Source: Granulicella sp.
GTDB lineage: Bacteria; Acidobacteriota; Terriglobia; Terriglobales; Acidobacteriaceae
Assembly: GCA_025357875.1 (NCBI GenBank)
Contig: JANYLK010000055.1
Coordinates: 62,001-126,000 of the forward strand
DNA length: 64,000 bases
Reading direction: 5' to 3'
Shown: positions 16,458 to 26,230 of the stretch, one piece after another
How the letters are laid out: each line of letters starts with the position of its first letter
Position numbering within the stretch: position 1 is the stretch's first letter
The notes under the pieces: model-generated
Seen by the model: only the letters and a program-made list of their open reading frames with translations
The model's database searches: none
What the model was told of the DNA's origin: nothing
Program-made: the position numbers and the translations under genes

Positions 16458-17930
16458 ATGGAGCTTGGGGTTCTCCTGGTCCGGGCGAAGCTGATTACCG
16501 TAGATCAGATGAACGATGCGCTGAAGGGCCAGGCCGGACAAGGCGGCCGCTTCGGCGATCATCTCGTCGCCCTGGGTCACATCACCCAGCAGGCGCTCGA
16601 TTCCTTCCTGCATAAAACACCGGTCGAGCCCGAAGACATTGAAGCAACCGGTATCGACGAAAACGAGCTGATCAGCTTGTTGATGAAGCTGATCTACACC
16701 TGGCGGCTGGAGTCCACTCGGGAGTTTTCGGACGCCATTAAACTGCCATCCCACATCGTCGTTAAGCTGGTGCGAATGGCGACAGAGCGAAAGCTTCTGT
16801 ACGCGCGCGGTGTCCGTCCTGACAATGCCTCCATGATGAACTACGCTATGACCGAGGAGGGTCAGCGCTGGGCCACCGACGCGCTCCATCGTTCGCAATA
16901 CACCGGGCCAGCTCCCATCACACTTGATGAATTCTGCGACCGCGTAAATTTGCAGAAAATCACGAATGAGCGCGTCACCTTCCAGCGTGTACGCGACAAT
17001 ATCAGCGATCTCGCTATGGAAGACAGCCTCATCGAGCAATCCGGACCCGCACTCAACTCTGGCCGCGCGATTCTCTTGTACGGCCCTCCCGGCAACGGTA
17101 AAACTACATTCGCGCTGCGCCTCGCCAAAGTCTTCACCGACATGATCTACATCCCATACGCGGTATTCGTCGAAGGTCAGATCATCCGCGTCTTCGACCC
17201 CAGCATTCACATTCCCATCACCAGGGATCCACGCAGCGCCGACGGCGGCAGTTCCATCCTGCGTGGCGAAGCGATCGATGCTCGCTGGGTCGCGTGCAAG
17301 CGTCCATTCGTCGTAGCCGGTGGCGAATTGACCCTGGAGATGCTCGACCTGCGCTACGACCCGGTCTCGAAATTCTACGAAGCGCCGCTGCATATGAAAG
17401 CGCTCGGCGGGTGCTTCGTTATCGACGATTTCGGTCGCCAGCTCGTCAGCCCAACCACCCTGCTTAACCGCTGGATCGTGCCTCTGGAAAGCCGTGTTGA
17501 CTACCTCAAACTTCATACTGGCAAGAGCTTCAGCATCCCCTTCGACGAATTGGTCATCTTCTCCACGAACCTCGAACCCGAAGACCTAATGGACCCCGCC
17601 TTCCTTCGCCGGCTGCCCTACAAGATCGAAATCGGATCGCCCTCGCTCGAGATTTACAAACGCATCTTCACCAAGGAGTGCGTGGCGCAGGAAATTCCCC
17701 TTACGGACGAAATGTTTAACGCCATCGTTTACAAAATTCAGGTAGAAAAGCAGCTCGAACTCGCCGCATTTCAACCACGATTCCTGATCGAGCAGGTAGT
17801 TGCATCCTGCCGTTTCATGCAACAAACCGTGCACCTCGATCCGCGATTTCTCAACTATGCAATCGATAACCTCCGGGTGAAGGGCAATCTTCCCCGGCGC
17901 GAGCATGTGGAAGCTCTCGCAGCGGATTAG
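16458..17930 (+). CDS. AAA-type ATPase with N-terminal MshEN/GspE-N-like domain
   Basis: A 490-aa protein from the ATG at 16458; the tracker start at 16212 extends upstream across the start of the divergent MFS gene, and ATGs at 16311 and 16353 are other options. The first 60 residues (LGVLLVRAKLITVDQMNDAL) match the MshEN/GspE-N fold found in type II secretion and pilus ATPases and in c-di-GMP-binding proteins. The ATPase core has Walker A GPPGNGKT at residues 209-216, Walker B FVIDD at about 320-324, and an arginine-rich DPAFLRRLPYKIEIG segment. It lacks the GspE C-terminal half, so it is not a pilus motor; a regulatory or remodelling ATPase is more likely. An HhH lipoprotein gene follows 36 bp downstream. 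Confidence 0.8.
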   Translation: MELGVLLVRAKLITVDQMNDALKGQAGQGGRFGDHLVALGHITQQALDSFLHKTPVEPEDIEATGIDENELISLLMKLIYTWRLESTREFSDAIKLPSHIVVKLVRMATERKLLYARGVRPDNASMMNYAMTEEGQRWATDALHRSQYTGPAPITLDEFCDRVNLQKITNERVTFQRVRDNISDLAMEDSLIEQSGPALNSGRAILLYGPPGNGKTTFALRLAKVFTDMIYIPYAVFVEGQIIRVFDPSIHIPITRDPRSADGGSSILRGEAIDARWVACKRPFVVAGGELTLEMLDLRYDPVSKFYEAPLHMKALGGCFVIDDFGRQLVSPTTLLNRWIVPLESRVDYLKLHTGKSFSIPFDELVIFSTNLEPEDLMDPAFLRRLPYKIEIGSPSLEIYKRIFTKECVAQEIPLTDEMFNAIVYKIQVEKQLELAAFQPRFLIEQVVASCRFMQQTVHLDPRFLNYAIDNLRVKGNLPRREHVEALAAD

Positions 17931-17966
17931 GTCATCCTCTCGCCCAATTGAAGCATCGTAATCAGT

Positions 17967-18311
17967 ATGATCCGCGTCTTCTCGATTGCGACGTTTGCCC
18001 TCTTCCTCTCCGGTTGCGCACCAGGCAATACAGATGCGCTGCAGCAACACACCGCCGATGTAACCGCTGCGGCGAAACGCGATGCAGAGGCCATCACACG
18101 CGGCGTAGCTCAGGGGCTTGTCCGAAAAGCGCCGCTCGACATCAATGCCGCGTCGGACAAGGATCTTGCGAAGTTGCCCGGCGTCACTCCCGAAATGACC
18201 ACCGCAATCATCGTGAAACGACCCTACGCTACGACTCACGATCTGGTGCGCAAGCGCGTGATGTCGACCGCGGAGTTCGACGAGATTAAGAATCTGATCG
18301 TGGTGAAGTAA
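17967..18311 (+). CDS. Helix-hairpin-helix lipoprotein, ComEA-like
   Basis: A 114-aa exported lipoprotein. The signal peptide ends at lipobox FLSGC (Cys 17). A C-terminal helix-hairpin-helix domain at residues about 57-110 carries DINAASDKDLAKLPGVTPEM, the signature of the ComEA/T2SK-type HhH fold. ComEA proteins bind incoming DNA during natural transformation, but this fold also occurs in proteins of unknown role. It follows the AAA ATPase gene on the same strand and is convergent with the phosphatase gene 5 bp away. A DNA-binding role is inferred from the fold alone. Confidence 0.78.
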   Translation: MIRVFSIATFALFLSGCAPGNTDALQQHTADVTAAAKRDAEAITRGVAQGLVRKAPLDINAASDKDLAKLPGVTPEMTTAIIVKRPYATTHDLVRKRVMSTAEFDEIKNLIVVK

Positions 18312-18316
18312 CGCGC

Positions 18317-19087
18317 CTAGAAGCTGCGAACCATGGCCAGCGCGGTCATGTCCTCGCGCATCACAACTTTCTTCCTGCCGAACGAGATTCCGAACCGCCG
18401 CTCCTCAAACCCTTGCGCCGCCTCCAACACATCCTGGCACACCTGGCTGGCCGACTTATCTTTCGAGCGCTGCAACACTTCGCGCACCTTATCGGCGCCG
18501 AACGCCACCTTGCCCTGCTTGCTCTCGGTCACTCCTTTGGTTACCACCAGCAGCCTCGCACCCGGCTCAAACGCCTGCATCGACGCCTCGTACGTCAAAT
18601 GGGTAAACAGACCCAGCGGCATCGACACGTTCGGCAGGGGTCTTGCGCCCTCAGAATCATGCAACATGGCGACCTGTCCGCCAGCGTTGATGTACGCCAG
18701 GATTCCAAGCTGCACGTCGTAGCAGCCGAGCATGGTCGGGGCAAAACGAAGCCCATTCGCGGCTTTGAACAGCGCAGCGTTGATCGCTTGCACCAGCAGC
18801 TCCATACCTTGCATCAGATTCGCGTTGCGGTCGCCGAAGAAATCAGCCGCACTGGTGCGGAACGCGTCTTGAATCTCGGCTGCGATCGGTCCAGCCTCGG
18901 CTCTTGGGCCAGCAATATCGCTGAGCAGGAATGCGACTCGCCGACCCACACGGACCGCATCGAAGAAGTCGCCACCGGTCCGCTCGAAATGATACTGCGC
19001 ATGCAGATCGAGACCATCTACCAACCCCAACTCGGCGCGCCGCGGCTCCCGTCCCGGTGCCGTACCTTCGCTCTTCGCACCGGCCAT
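18317..19087 (-). CDS. SpoIIE/PP2C-type serine phosphatase
   Basis: A 256-aa cytoplasmic protein phosphatase. It has the metal-binding signatures of the SpoIIE/RsbU class: GGDFFD near residue 38, LLSDIAG near 53 and EDMTALAM at the C-terminus. There is no visible sensor domain, unlike RsbU or RsbP, so input would come from a partner. Enzymes of this class dephosphorylate anti-sigma antagonists in partner-switch circuits. No RsbV or RsbW homologue is next to it in this window. It follows the Bax-inhibitor gene on the same strand, 9 bp downstream, so the two are probably cotranscribed. Confidence 0.82.
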   Translation of the reverse strand: MAGAKSEGTAPGREPRRAELGLVDGLDLHAQYHFERTGGDFFDAVRVGRRVAFLLSDIAGPRAEAGPIAAEIQDAFRTSAADFFGDRNANLMQGMELLVQAINAALFKAANGLRFAPTMLGCYDVQLGILAYINAGGQVAMLHDSEGARPLPNVSMPLGLFTHLTYEASMQAFEPGARLLVVTKGVTESKQGKVAFGADKVREVLQRSKDKSASQVCQDVLEAAQGFEERRFGISFGRKKVVMREDMTALAMVRSF

Positions 19088-19096
19088 CGAACGCTC

Positions 19097-19867
19097 CTAG
19101 TTTCGGCTGCGCAGCTTTGAGAGCAGCCGGATAATTTCCAGATACAGCCACACCAGCGTAACCATGATCCCGAACGCGCCGTACCACTCCATATACTTGG
19201 GCGCACCGAACTTTACGCCCTGCTCAATAAAGTCAAAATCCAACACGAGATTCAACGCCGCGATCGTCACGACGACCAGGCTAAAGACAATCCCAATCGT
19301 CCCCGATCCGTTGATGGTGGTGAAGTGAAAGCCGAAGAAGCTCATCACCATCTCGAACAAGTAGAAGACCGCGATCCCGCCGGTGGCCGCGATGATCCCC
19401 AGGCGGAACTTCTCCGTCACCTGGATCAGGCCTGAGCGATACGCCAGCAGCAGAACGAAGAGCGTTCCGAAGGTGAGGCTAACAGCCTGGATCGCAAGTC
19501 CCGGATAGCGCGCGTTGAAGACAGCCGACAATCCGCCGAGCACCAGGCCTTCCAGCAGCGCGTAGATCGGCGCCGTCACCGGGGCCCATTCCTTCTTAAA
19601 AACTGTGACCATAGCGAAGATGAATCCGCCAATCATTCCACCCATCATCAAGCCGGTCACGCTGGAGGCGTCGCCTGATTGAGCGAATAGCCGCCAGGTC
19701 CAGCTCGCGGTCGCGATCGCGCAGAGCAGCAGGATACCGGTCTTGTTGACGGTGCCGTTCAGCGTCATTGAGCCGGCTGCGTCCAGAATGCCGGACGGCC
19801 CGCTGCTGGCGAGGTCGCGAAACGTCTTGTCACCCAGCGCCGGATTCGATGTCTTCATCAATGCCAT
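19097..19867 (-). CDS. Bax inhibitor-1/YccA family membrane protein
   Basis: A 256-aa integral membrane protein with about seven transmembrane segments, such as TGILLLCAIATASWTWRLF, MMGGMIGGFIFAMVTVF and GFHFTTINGSGTIGIVFSLVVV. This is the BI-1/YccA (YetJ-like) layout; known members act as pH-sensitive calcium leak channels or bind the FtsH protease. The ATG at 19867 (MALMKTSNP) is preferred over 19885 because GGGGAGAA lies just upstream of it. The start of the Bax-like core is at about residue 45. The gene lies directly before the phosphatase gene in what looks like a two-gene operon. Confidence 0.85.
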   Translation of the reverse strand: MALMKTSNPALGDKTFRDLASSGPSGILDAAGSMTLNGTVNKTGILLLCAIATASWTWRLFAQSGDASSVTGLMMGGMIGGFIFAMVTVFKKEWAPVTAPIYALLEGLVLGGLSAVFNARYPGLAIQAVSLTFGTLFVLLLAYRSGLIQVTEKFRLGIIAATGGIAVFYLFEMVMSFFGFHFTTINGSGTIGIVFSLVVVTIAALNLVLDFDFIEQGVKFGAPKYMEWYGAFGIMVTLVWLYLEIIRLLSKLRSRN

Positions 19868-19943
19868 TTGCTTCTCCCCGTGCAATCACGCCTATTGTAA
19901 GTCAACTACTCTTCTGTTCGACGCAGCTCAACCCATGAGGTCC

Positions 19944-21600
<1,657 letters not shown>

Positions 21601-22014
21601 TTAGCGAAGCTCGACTCGGACCCTGGTTCCGGCGGCATCGACGAAAGACACTTCGCGACTCGTCATGGTCACCTCAGGATCGTACTTGCTTCTGCCGATG
21701 CGGACGATGGGGTTAGCAGGAGCGTGGTCGTCGCGGGTAAGACACGCCATCCAGCGAATGCACACCAGATCCGACGGAGTTCCCGGTTTTTGGTCCCAGT
21801 TCTGCAGAATCGTGCGGTATGCCCCGGGCTCCTCTTCCTTCTCCAGCAGGACATCGTTGGAGTAGTTGATGTAGACATGTATTCCGCTCTGCTTCGCTTC
21901 GTTGCGGTAGACCGTCGCCACGGGATCGCGAATAAACACGCGTTGGCGATTGACCAGAATGAATCCCATCATCACGACGAACGCGAGAATCAGAATCGTC
22001 TTCAACATGGGCAC
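21601..22014 (-). CDS. Membrane-anchored hypothetical protein
   Basis: A 137-aa protein with a single N-terminal transmembrane or uncleaved signal segment (ILILAFVVMMGFILVN, residues 5-20) followed by a soluble domain of about 110 residues. I recognise no motif. The body looks like a small beta-rich domain (GIHVYINYSNDVLLEKEEEPG). The ATG at 22014 has AGAAGG upstream. The previous gene on this strand, the FAD oxidoreductase, ends 195 bp upstream, and a palindromic repeat lies between them, so it may be transcribed separately. Confidence 0.7.
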   Translation of the reverse strand: MPMLKTILILAFVVMMGFILVNRQRVFIRDPVATVYRNEAKQSGIHVYINYSNDVLLEKEEEPGAYRTILQNWDQKPGTPSDLVCIRWMACLTRDDHAPANPIVRIGRSKYDPEVTMTSREVSFVDAAGTRVRVELR

Positions 22015-22067
22015 CTTCTCTTGTGTCTGGATTCGGTGCAGAAAATGGGGTTAGCGATATGTCCCGG

Positions 22068-22120
22068 GAGCTAAAGCCCGTATTGGGTTTGAACTCGTTG
22101 TGCCGGGACTTGAAGTCCCG
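22068..22120. repeat. Palindromic intergenic repeat
   Basis: Two elements lie here. GAGCTAAAGCCCGTATT (22068-22084) resembles copies at 29206 and 50114. CGGGACTTGAAGTCCCG (22104-22120) is a perfect 17-base palindrome with an 8-bp stem. Both are typical of dispersed short palindromes found between genes and have no coding potential. Confidence 0.6.
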
Positions 22121-22209
22121 ACCTATCGCAGAAGCTCTTCAGCCTTGCGGTGCAGATTCTGAGAAGCGTGCTTGAAAATCGATCTCGGTGGCCTCAGAGC
22201 AATCTTGGG

Positions 22210-23961
22210 TTACATTTTCTTGCCGGTTTCCTCGTGGTATTCCTGCTCGGTGTTGATCTCCCACAGAGCTTCCTTGTGTACATGCCCGGCGACGATTCCG
22301 TCCACCGCGTGCATTGCGGTCAACATGCTGTGATCCTGGTTGTTGTACTTGTGCATTCCGTTGCGGCCTACCAGGAAGAGGTTTTCGATGCTGTTCGTAA
22401 ACGTCTTGAGCTCGTCGAATCGGTCGTAGGTACCGAAGTATGCAGGATACGTCTTGGGCACGCGTACTACGTGCGCATCGCTGACGTCGGCCGCGTCGAG
22501 AATACCGATCTTCGCAACCTCGGCGATAGCAAACGCTTTTAAATCATCATCGGCCATCTTCCACAGATCGTCGGTGTCGTAACAAAAGTATTCGAGGCCA
22601 ATCCATACTTTGCTCGGATCACTCACCAGGTTCGGGCTCCAGTTGTTGAAGATCTGTAGACGACCCAGCAGCACATCCGGCTCTTGTATATAGATCCATG
22701 TGTCCTTGAGCAGACCACCGTCCGGCTCCGTCACTTTTAGCTTGTCGGCGAGCAGGCCGACCGTGATGAAGTCGCGATATTGCAACCCATCGCTGACTTC
22801 GAGCACATTCGCTGGAATCGCCGTATTCATTGCACGAATTAATTCGCGCATGGGCATCGTCGAGAAGAAGTAGTCGCCTTCGAAAGTACGGCGCTCTCCT
22901 GCGTCGTTGAGCGCTTCGATTGACTCGACCCGCAACTCCGCGCCCTCGGCGAAGTTGAGCTTGTCAACCTTCCAGCCCATGTGAATCTCGCCGCCCTTCT
23001 TCTGGATCAACTCCGCGACGTGTTCCCAAAGCTGGCCCGGCCCAAACTTCGGATACATGAAGCGCTCGATCAGCGAGGTATCGGTTCCCTTCTGCGCGAG
23101 GTCTCCGCTGCGACTCTTTTTGCGGAACATCTTCTTGACGAAGTGCTTGACGGCAGTCGTGAGCGACAGACCCTTGATCCGCTGCGCGCCCCACTCGGCG
23201 GAGATTTCGTGGCACGGCGTTCCCCAGACCTTCTCGGTGTAGCTCTTGAAGAATGTGAGGTAGAGTTCGCGACCGAAGCGGTTGATAAGAAAGTCTTCGA
23301 GGCTCTTCTCCGGCGTGATTTGACGGACGCGCGTTGCCGCATAGCTTGTACCGACGCGGAGCATGCGGACGACGCCGAGGTTCTTCAGCGTGTTGGCAGT
23401 CAGCGTAATCGGATAGTCAAAGAACTTGCGCAGGTAATAGATACGGCTTCGGCGTGGGCGAATCAGCATGACCAGGTCGGGATCGGCCGGCTCCGGCACC
23501 ACGATCGTCTCGACGACGGAGTCCTCGGCGCCATCTTCTTCCGCCTTGGACTGGTCTTCCTCGCCGTCGCCGAGCAGAGGCCCGAGGCCGCGCAGTGGAG
23601 GCTCCTCCAGCAAATGTGCGGGCACAGCGACGACGCGACGCTTACCCTGATAGCTGATCTCGAGCGGCTCTCCATGGGCCCTGCTGTCGGCGGTCTGGGA
23701 CTCCGATGCAGGCGCGCCGGGCACGGAGAGGTCGGGTGGCATCAGGTCCATCCACCACTGCATCACGCGGTCGGATTTGGAGAAGAAGCGGTGACCGCCG
23801 ATGTCCATGCGGTTGCCCTTGTAGCGGATGGTGCGCGAGATGCCCCCGATCTCGTCGCTCGCTTCAAGGACTATGGGAACGATGTCGGAACGCCGGAGCA
23901 GTTCAAGCGCAGCGGTCAAGCCGGCCGGGCCCGCGCCGATGATGATTGCCTTCTTTGCCAT
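22210..23961 (-). CDS. FAD-dependent oxidoreductase (amine-oxidase/UDP-galactopyranose-mutase-like)
   Basis: A 583-aa flavoprotein. The N-terminal Rossmann motif is [14 protein letters not shown] (residues 5-18), followed by GGISRTI and [16 protein letters not shown], the hallmark of the NAD(P)-binding amine-oxidase superfamily that includes UDP-galactopyranose mutases and phytoene desaturases. Residues about 75-150 hold an insertion rich in Pro, Glu and Asp ([14 protein letters not shown]) that is probably a flexible loop. The C-terminal segment [20 protein letters not shown] is the conserved FAD-closing motif of this clade. The reaction is unknown; a role in sugar-nucleotide or glycan metabolism is plausible. 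It is monocistronic and divergent from the TPR gene at 24193. Confidence 0.85.
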   Translation of the reverse strand: MAKKAIIIGAGPAGLTAALELLRRSDIVPIVLEASDEIGGISRTIRYKGNRMDIGGHRFFSKSDRVMQWWMDLMPPDLSVPGAPASESQTADSRAHGEPLEISYQGKRRVVAVPAHLLEEPPLRGLGPLLGDGEEDQSKAEEDGAEDSVVETIVVPEPADPDLVMLIRPRRSRIYYLRKFFDYPITLTANTLKNLGVVRMLRVGTSYAATRVRQITPEKSLEDFLINRFGRELYLTFFKSYTEKVWGTPCHEISAEWGAQRIKGLSLTTAVKHFVKKMFRKKSRSGDLAQKGTDTSLIERFMYPKFGPGQLWEHVAELIQKKGGEIHMGWKVDKLNFAEGAELRVESIEALNDAGERRTFEGDYFFSTMPMRELIRAMNTAIPANVLEVSDGLQYRDFITVGLLADKLKVTEPDGGLLKDTWIYIQEPDVLLGRLQIFNNWSPNLVSDPSKVWIGLEYFCYDTDDLWKMADDDLKAFAIAEVAKIGILDAADVSDAHVVRVPKTYPAYFGTYDRFDELKTFTNSIENLFLVGRNGMHKYNNQDHSMLTAMHAVDGIVAGHVHKEALWEINTEQEYHEETGKKM

Positions 23962-24028
23962 TCGAATCTAAATCTCTCTAGCTTCAGGCTAAATGAAAGT
24001 TCGCTACCAGGTTGCGCGAAGTGGTCTT

Positions 24029-24118
24029 GTGCGGGCCGAAGGATACCTCAGTTCCGAACTTTATTGATTGTGCGGGCCGAAGCGCACCTCAGTTCCGAAC
24101 GTTATTCATTCTGCGGGC
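24029..24118. repeat. 41-bp tandem repeat, two copies plus fragment
   Basis: Copy 1 (24029-24069) and copy 2 (24070-24110) share TGCGGGCCGAAG and ACCTCAGTTCCGAAC with a 41-bp period, and a third partial copy starts with TGCGGGC. The array lies in the divergent promoter region between the oxidoreductase and TPR genes. Confidence 0.75.
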
Positions 24119-24192
24119 TTTACAGATTAGCTTGCGTAGGTTTGACAATCGTAATCGTGAGGCGAATAATCCTTGTCACTTGGAGGTGTCTT

Positions 24193-25134
24193 ATGCGCCT
24201 GCCCAGTTCTATCTTCCCGATTGCAATGAAAGCTCGAAGCACGTACCCGGTTGTGTTGAGTCTCCTGTGCCTATCGGCTGGCTCGTGGCTTGCTCCGCAA
24301 ACGGTTGCCCAGAAGTCTGCTTACTCTCAAGCGAGATTACGGGCGCATGATTCAAATCAGTGGAGGGAGATTGAGGCGCATCTTCCAGACCCGGCTACGG
24401 CAACTCCGCAGTCGCTGGAACTTCAAGCTGACATTCTGCGTGCGAGACGGTTTCCCGACGATGCGTTGGAATTTTACAAGTTCGCCATGGCGCGTGGTGG
24501 GAACGTGACTTCCATGCTGAACAAGATGGGCCTGGCCGAGCTGGAGATGAGGAATGTGCAACTGGCGCGCGCCTACTTTAAGCGTGCGGTGAAATCCAGC
24601 GCCAAGAGCCCCGACGCGTGGAACAACCTGGGCGCAGTGGAATACCTCGACCATGGCGTCGCCGCCGCCATCAACGATTACAAGAAAGCGATCAAGCTGG
24701 ACAAGACGCAGGCGGTCTTCCATGCGAACCTTGCGACGGCATACTTTGAGACACGGGACTTTGGCGCGGCGCGGCGTGAGATGACAGCGGCCCTTCGGCT
24801 TGATTCCGGAATATTCGACAGGGATGTGGGCAGCGGCGGCGTGGAGGCTCACGTGCTGACTTCACAGGACCGGGCACGCTTCGCTTACGAGATGGCGAAG
24901 CTATACGCGCAGAACGGGCAGATCGACCAGATGCTGCATTTGCTGGCGATGGCAAGCGAGTCGGGGATGGATGTGCAACGGGAGATGCGGAAAGATCCGT
25001 CGCTAGCACAGTTTGAGAACGATCCTCGCGTCGTGGTGCTGGTGCATAACGGGCAGATGATGCGGAACGGGCACGCGGCTACAGTGACCGCGTCCAACAA
25101 CAACGGAGCCTTGCCCAAGTCGCTGTCGGAGTAA
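24193..25134 (+). CDS. Secreted TPR-repeat protein
   Basis: A 313-aa exported TPR protein. The tracker gives 22981 as start, but that 400-residue extension is only the shadow of the oxidoreductase gene. The ATG at 24193 has GGAGGT at 24182-24187 and begins a signal peptide whose hydrophobic part is YPVVLSLLCLSAGSWLAP. TPR-like repeats cover residues about 85-210, for example DAWNNLGAVEYLDHGVAAAI and AVFHANLATAYFETRDFGAA. The C-terminus is Asn- and Ser-rich and probably disordered. It most likely acts as a scaffold in the periplasm; the partner is unknown. Confidence 0.85.
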   Translation: MRLPSSIFPIAMKARSTYPVVLSLLCLSAGSWLAPQTVAQKSAYSQARLRAHDSNQWREIEAHLPDPATATPQSLELQADILRARRFPDDALEFYKFAMARGGNVTSMLNKMGLAELEMRNVQLARAYFKRAVKSSAKSPDAWNNLGAVEYLDHGVAAAINDYKKAIKLDKTQAVFHANLATAYFETRDFGAARREMTAALRLDSGIFDRDVGSGGVEAHVLTSQDRARFAYEMAKLYAQNGQIDQMLHLLAMASESGMDVQREMRKDPSLAQFENDPRVVVLVHNGQMMRNGHAATVTASNNNGALPKSLSE

Positions 25135-25181
25135 AGCTGGCCGCGGTTGGCAATGCCCGCGAAGAGATGAAAGAATCGGGC

Positions 25182-25382
25182 ATGGCGAACTTGACTCTGG
25201 TGTACGGAATGCGGCTTCTGCCGGCGGATGAGGTTGCGTCGGTCGGCGAGGCGCCGATTGCCCTGAAGAATGGCCACGAGGCTCACGTGACGATGCATGT
25301 GCTGGAAGGAAGCCGCGAGGCGATCGAGGCACAACTGCGGCTGAGCATCGACGCGTTCTTTGACTTCTACCCCGAGATTTAG
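25182..25382 (+). CDS. Small hypothetical protein
   Basis: A 66-aa cytoplasmic protein from the ATG at 25182 (MANLTLVYGM); the tracker start at 25167 adds five residues. It has no signal peptide, no membrane segment and no cysteine. Conserved-looking acidic and hydrophobic spacing (EAPIALKNGHEAHVTMHVL) suggests a small folded domain. It follows the TPR gene by 47 bp on the same strand and may share its transcript. Function unknown. Confidence 0.6.
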   Translation: MANLTLVYGMRLLPADEVASVGEAPIALKNGHEAHVTMHVLEGSREAIEAQLRLSIDAFFDFYPEI

Positions 25383-25489
25383 GGCTGCGCGTTTGGGTAA
25401 CAGTATCCACCATAGCTGTGTCAAAACGAGACATGGCTCCGGTTCTTCACGCCTGCTGACGAAATATCAGACAGGAGGCGGGAATTGCC

Positions 25490-26230
25490 ATGGGATCGCG
25501 AATACAAAGACAGGCGTGGGCAACTGGCTTACTGGCGTTGGTGCTGGGGACTGTGCCCGGTGCGGCACAGACGGTCGCTGTGGACACACAAGCGATTCAG
25601 CCCGGTAGCGAAGATGCGCTGCATTCGATGTCGCGAATGGCGGCGGTGATCTTTGCGGGGCGGGTGATCGCGATTCGCCGACATGCGGCGTTCAACGGTG
25701 GGACCGGCGTAGTTGAGATTGAGTTTGCTGTGGACGATGCGATTCGTGGCGTCAACGAGGGCACATATACGCTGCGTGAATGGGGCGGCCTGTGGGCTGC
25801 GGGGTATGAGCCCTTCCGCGTGGGCGAGCGATATCTGATGCTGCTGCATGCTGTCGGCGCTGCGGGGTTGAGCTCTCCGGTGGGTGGAAGCGATGGCACG
25901 ATTCCCATTCGCGGCGGAGGCGGGACGCTGGCGGCTGCTTCAGTGAAGGCTGCGGTGGCGGCCACTTCCGCGACGCCGGACGGCGGGGTGGTGGATCTTC
26001 GCTGGGTTGCGACTCGCGCTACGCGGACGGTCGCATATGTGGCTGAGGTAGTAGCGCATCCGACCTCCGAGCGGGTCACGGTTCAGGCCTATACGGCGGA
26101 TGCGCAGGCCCGGCAGGTGGATGTTTTCGGGCCTTCGACAAAGGACGCTGGTTCAGCGGAGTCTGCCGCTTATCCAACCGTGTTGAAAATGCTCCGGAAT
26201 TGGGACAAGGCCGATTATGTCGCACGCTAA
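25490..26230 (+). CDS. Secreted hypothetical protein
   Basis: A 246-aa exported protein. The signal peptide (residues 1-26, ends GTVPGAAQ) is followed by a domain with a repeated beta pattern: MAAVIFAGRVIAIRR, VVEIEFAVDDAIRG and GERYLMLLHAVG. This spacing resembles small beta-barrel domains found in secreted proteins of this phylum. AGGAGGCGGG before the ATG is a strong ribosome-binding site. It overlaps the start of the large protein at 26217 by 14 bases, so the two are translationally coupled and probably act together at the cell surface. Confidence 0.78.
   Translation: MGSRIQRQAWATGLLALVLGTVPGAAQTVAVDTQAIQPGSEDALHSMSRMAAVIFAGRVIAIRRHAAFNGGTGVVEIEFAVDDAIRGVNEGTYTLREWGGLWAAGYEPFRVGERYLMLLHAVGAAGLSSPVGGSDGTIPIRGGGGTLAAASVKAAVAATSATPDGGVVDLRWVATRATRTVAYVAEVVAHPTSERVTVQAYTADAQARQVDVFGPSTKDAGSAESAAYPTVLKMLRNWDKADYVAR

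Noticed and set aside
22981-24192. Plus-strand ORF of about 400 codons in front of the TPR gene (tracker 22981-25134)
   Set aside because: It is the mirror of the FAD oxidoreductase gene on the minus strand; Shine-Dalgarno and signal peptide place the TPR start at 24193.
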